From: an uncultured Simplicispira sp.
GTDB lineage: Bacteria; Pseudomonadota; Gammaproteobacteria; Burkholderiales; Burkholderiaceae_C
Assembly (NCBI GenBank): GCA_903882725.1
Contig: CAIRYF010000321.1
Coordinates: forward strand, 1 to 6,323
DNA length: 6,323 nucleotides
Reading direction: 5' to 3'
Shown: one piece after another, positions 5,847 to 6,323 of the stretch
Layout of the letters: the number at the start of each line of letters is the position of its first letter
How positions within the stretch are numbered: position 1 is the first letter of the stretch
Program-made: the position numbers and the translations under genes
The notes under the pieces: generated by a model
Seen by the model: only the letters and a program-made list of their open reading frames with translations
Told to the model about the DNA's origin: nothing
Databases searched by the model: none

Positions 5847-5860
5847 GACACCCACACCAG
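5847..5860 (-). other. fliM: Frameshift position in fliM
   Basis: The minus strand reads CTGGTGTGGGTGTC here. FliM homologues have one residue between LV and V-I-C/x-A-E-Y at this point, so CTG GTG GGT GTC is expected. The observed sequence has two bases too many, which looks like a TG dinucleotide duplication in a TG-rich stretch. A one-base loss would also restore the frame but would leave one extra residue. Confidence 0.75.
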
Positions 5861-6323
5861 CCGATTGATGATGCGCTGCTCGGTGTGCGAAAAATCACGC
5901 CCTTCAATCCGCGTCTGGAACTTGCCCACCCCACCAAACAGCGTATCAATAATGCCAAACACCAACGATGGTTCACACACAATCAAGCCACTGCCACGCA
6001 GCGGGCGAATCGCCACAATGTTGAAGTTGGTCGGCACCGCCAATTCGCGCAAAAAAGCGCTATAGCGCTGTACCGACACGGTGCCCACAGAGATTTCGGG
6101 ACTGCGGCGAATAAAGTTAAACAGACCAATACGAAAATTGCGCGCAAACCGTTCATTGACGATTTCCATCGTCGGCATACGACCGCGAACGATACGCTCT
6201 TGGCTGGAGATGTCGTATTTGCGCACATCTCCCACCGCATGGGTTTCTTGGATAGTTTTTTGGCTCTCGCCCGTCACACCCTCTAATAGGGCATCGACTT
6301 CTTCCTGGGATAGAAATGATTCA

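Larger units (their letters stand above)
5322..6323 (-). pseudogene. fliM: Flagellar motor switch protein FliM, frameshifted; start cut by window edge
   Basis: Two overlapping frames together encode one FliM of about 334 residues, a normal length. The first (6322 to 5801) starts ESFLSQEEVDALLEG, the N-terminal CheY-P binding motif, and covers the middle domain (SSQERIVRGRMPTMEIVNERFARNFR, GLIVCEPSLVFGIIDTLFGG) up to EQRIINRLV. The second (5855 to 5322) resumes at VICAEYKKAWLGIYPLELEYQRSEMQPQFANIATPSEIVV and carries the C-terminal SpoA domain (AGDFIELDRDPRI, VPVFECQYGTHNSKYAIRIE). They are joined by a net two-base surplus near 5850-5856. Only about two codons seem missing at the edge. FliM is the C-ring switch protein that responds to CheY-P. 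The gene may be inactivated, rescued by slippage, or affected by a sequence error; its identity is certain but its status is not. Confidence 0.93.

Noticed and set aside
5322..6277. Two separate genes in the fliM region
   Set aside because: The two peptides are consecutive, non-duplicated parts of one FliM, so this is a frameshift and not two genes.

Overview
The window looks like a chromosomal segment of a motile betaproteobacterium, most likely Comamonadaceae. This rests on FliM-FliR that read like that family, moderately high GC codon use, and an intergenic palindrome resembling one I remember from those genomes. No database search was possible. It has two parts that meet at about 2533-2644.

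Part 1 (1-2532, plus strand) holds the 3' end of a Spy/CpxP-like periplasmic chaperone gene, then an insertion element of the IS200/IS605-associated IscB type, then an intact NarL/FixJ-type response regulator. The element (about 161-1902) has near-identical terminal hairpins, a structured 5' noncoding region that fits an omega-RNA (HEARO RNA), and an iscB gene with complete RuvC and HNH catalytic residues. It carries no TnpA transposase. Deleting the element in silico leaves the chaperone's stop codon overlapping the response regulator's start codon. The insertion therefore appears to sit exactly in a two-gene junction. The native flank 5' of the element would be the omega-RNA guide, and the ATGA beginning the response regulator would be the target-adjacent motif (TAM).

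Part 2 (2645-6323, minus strand) is the flagellar cluster fliM-fliN-fliO-fliP-fliQ-fliR in canonical order. It encodes two C-ring switch proteins (FliM, FliN) followed by the export-gate proteins (FliO assembly factor, FliP, FliQ, FliR). The genes are tightly packed with short overlaps or gaps, as in one transcription unit. fliM is cut by the window edge at its first codons. It is also interrupted near its middle by a net +2 frameshift, 16-35 nt upstream of an in-phase A_AAA_AAG slippery heptamer that could in principle restore the frame.

The most interesting material is the IscB/omega-RNA element and its junctions, followed by the fliM frameshift with its slippery site.
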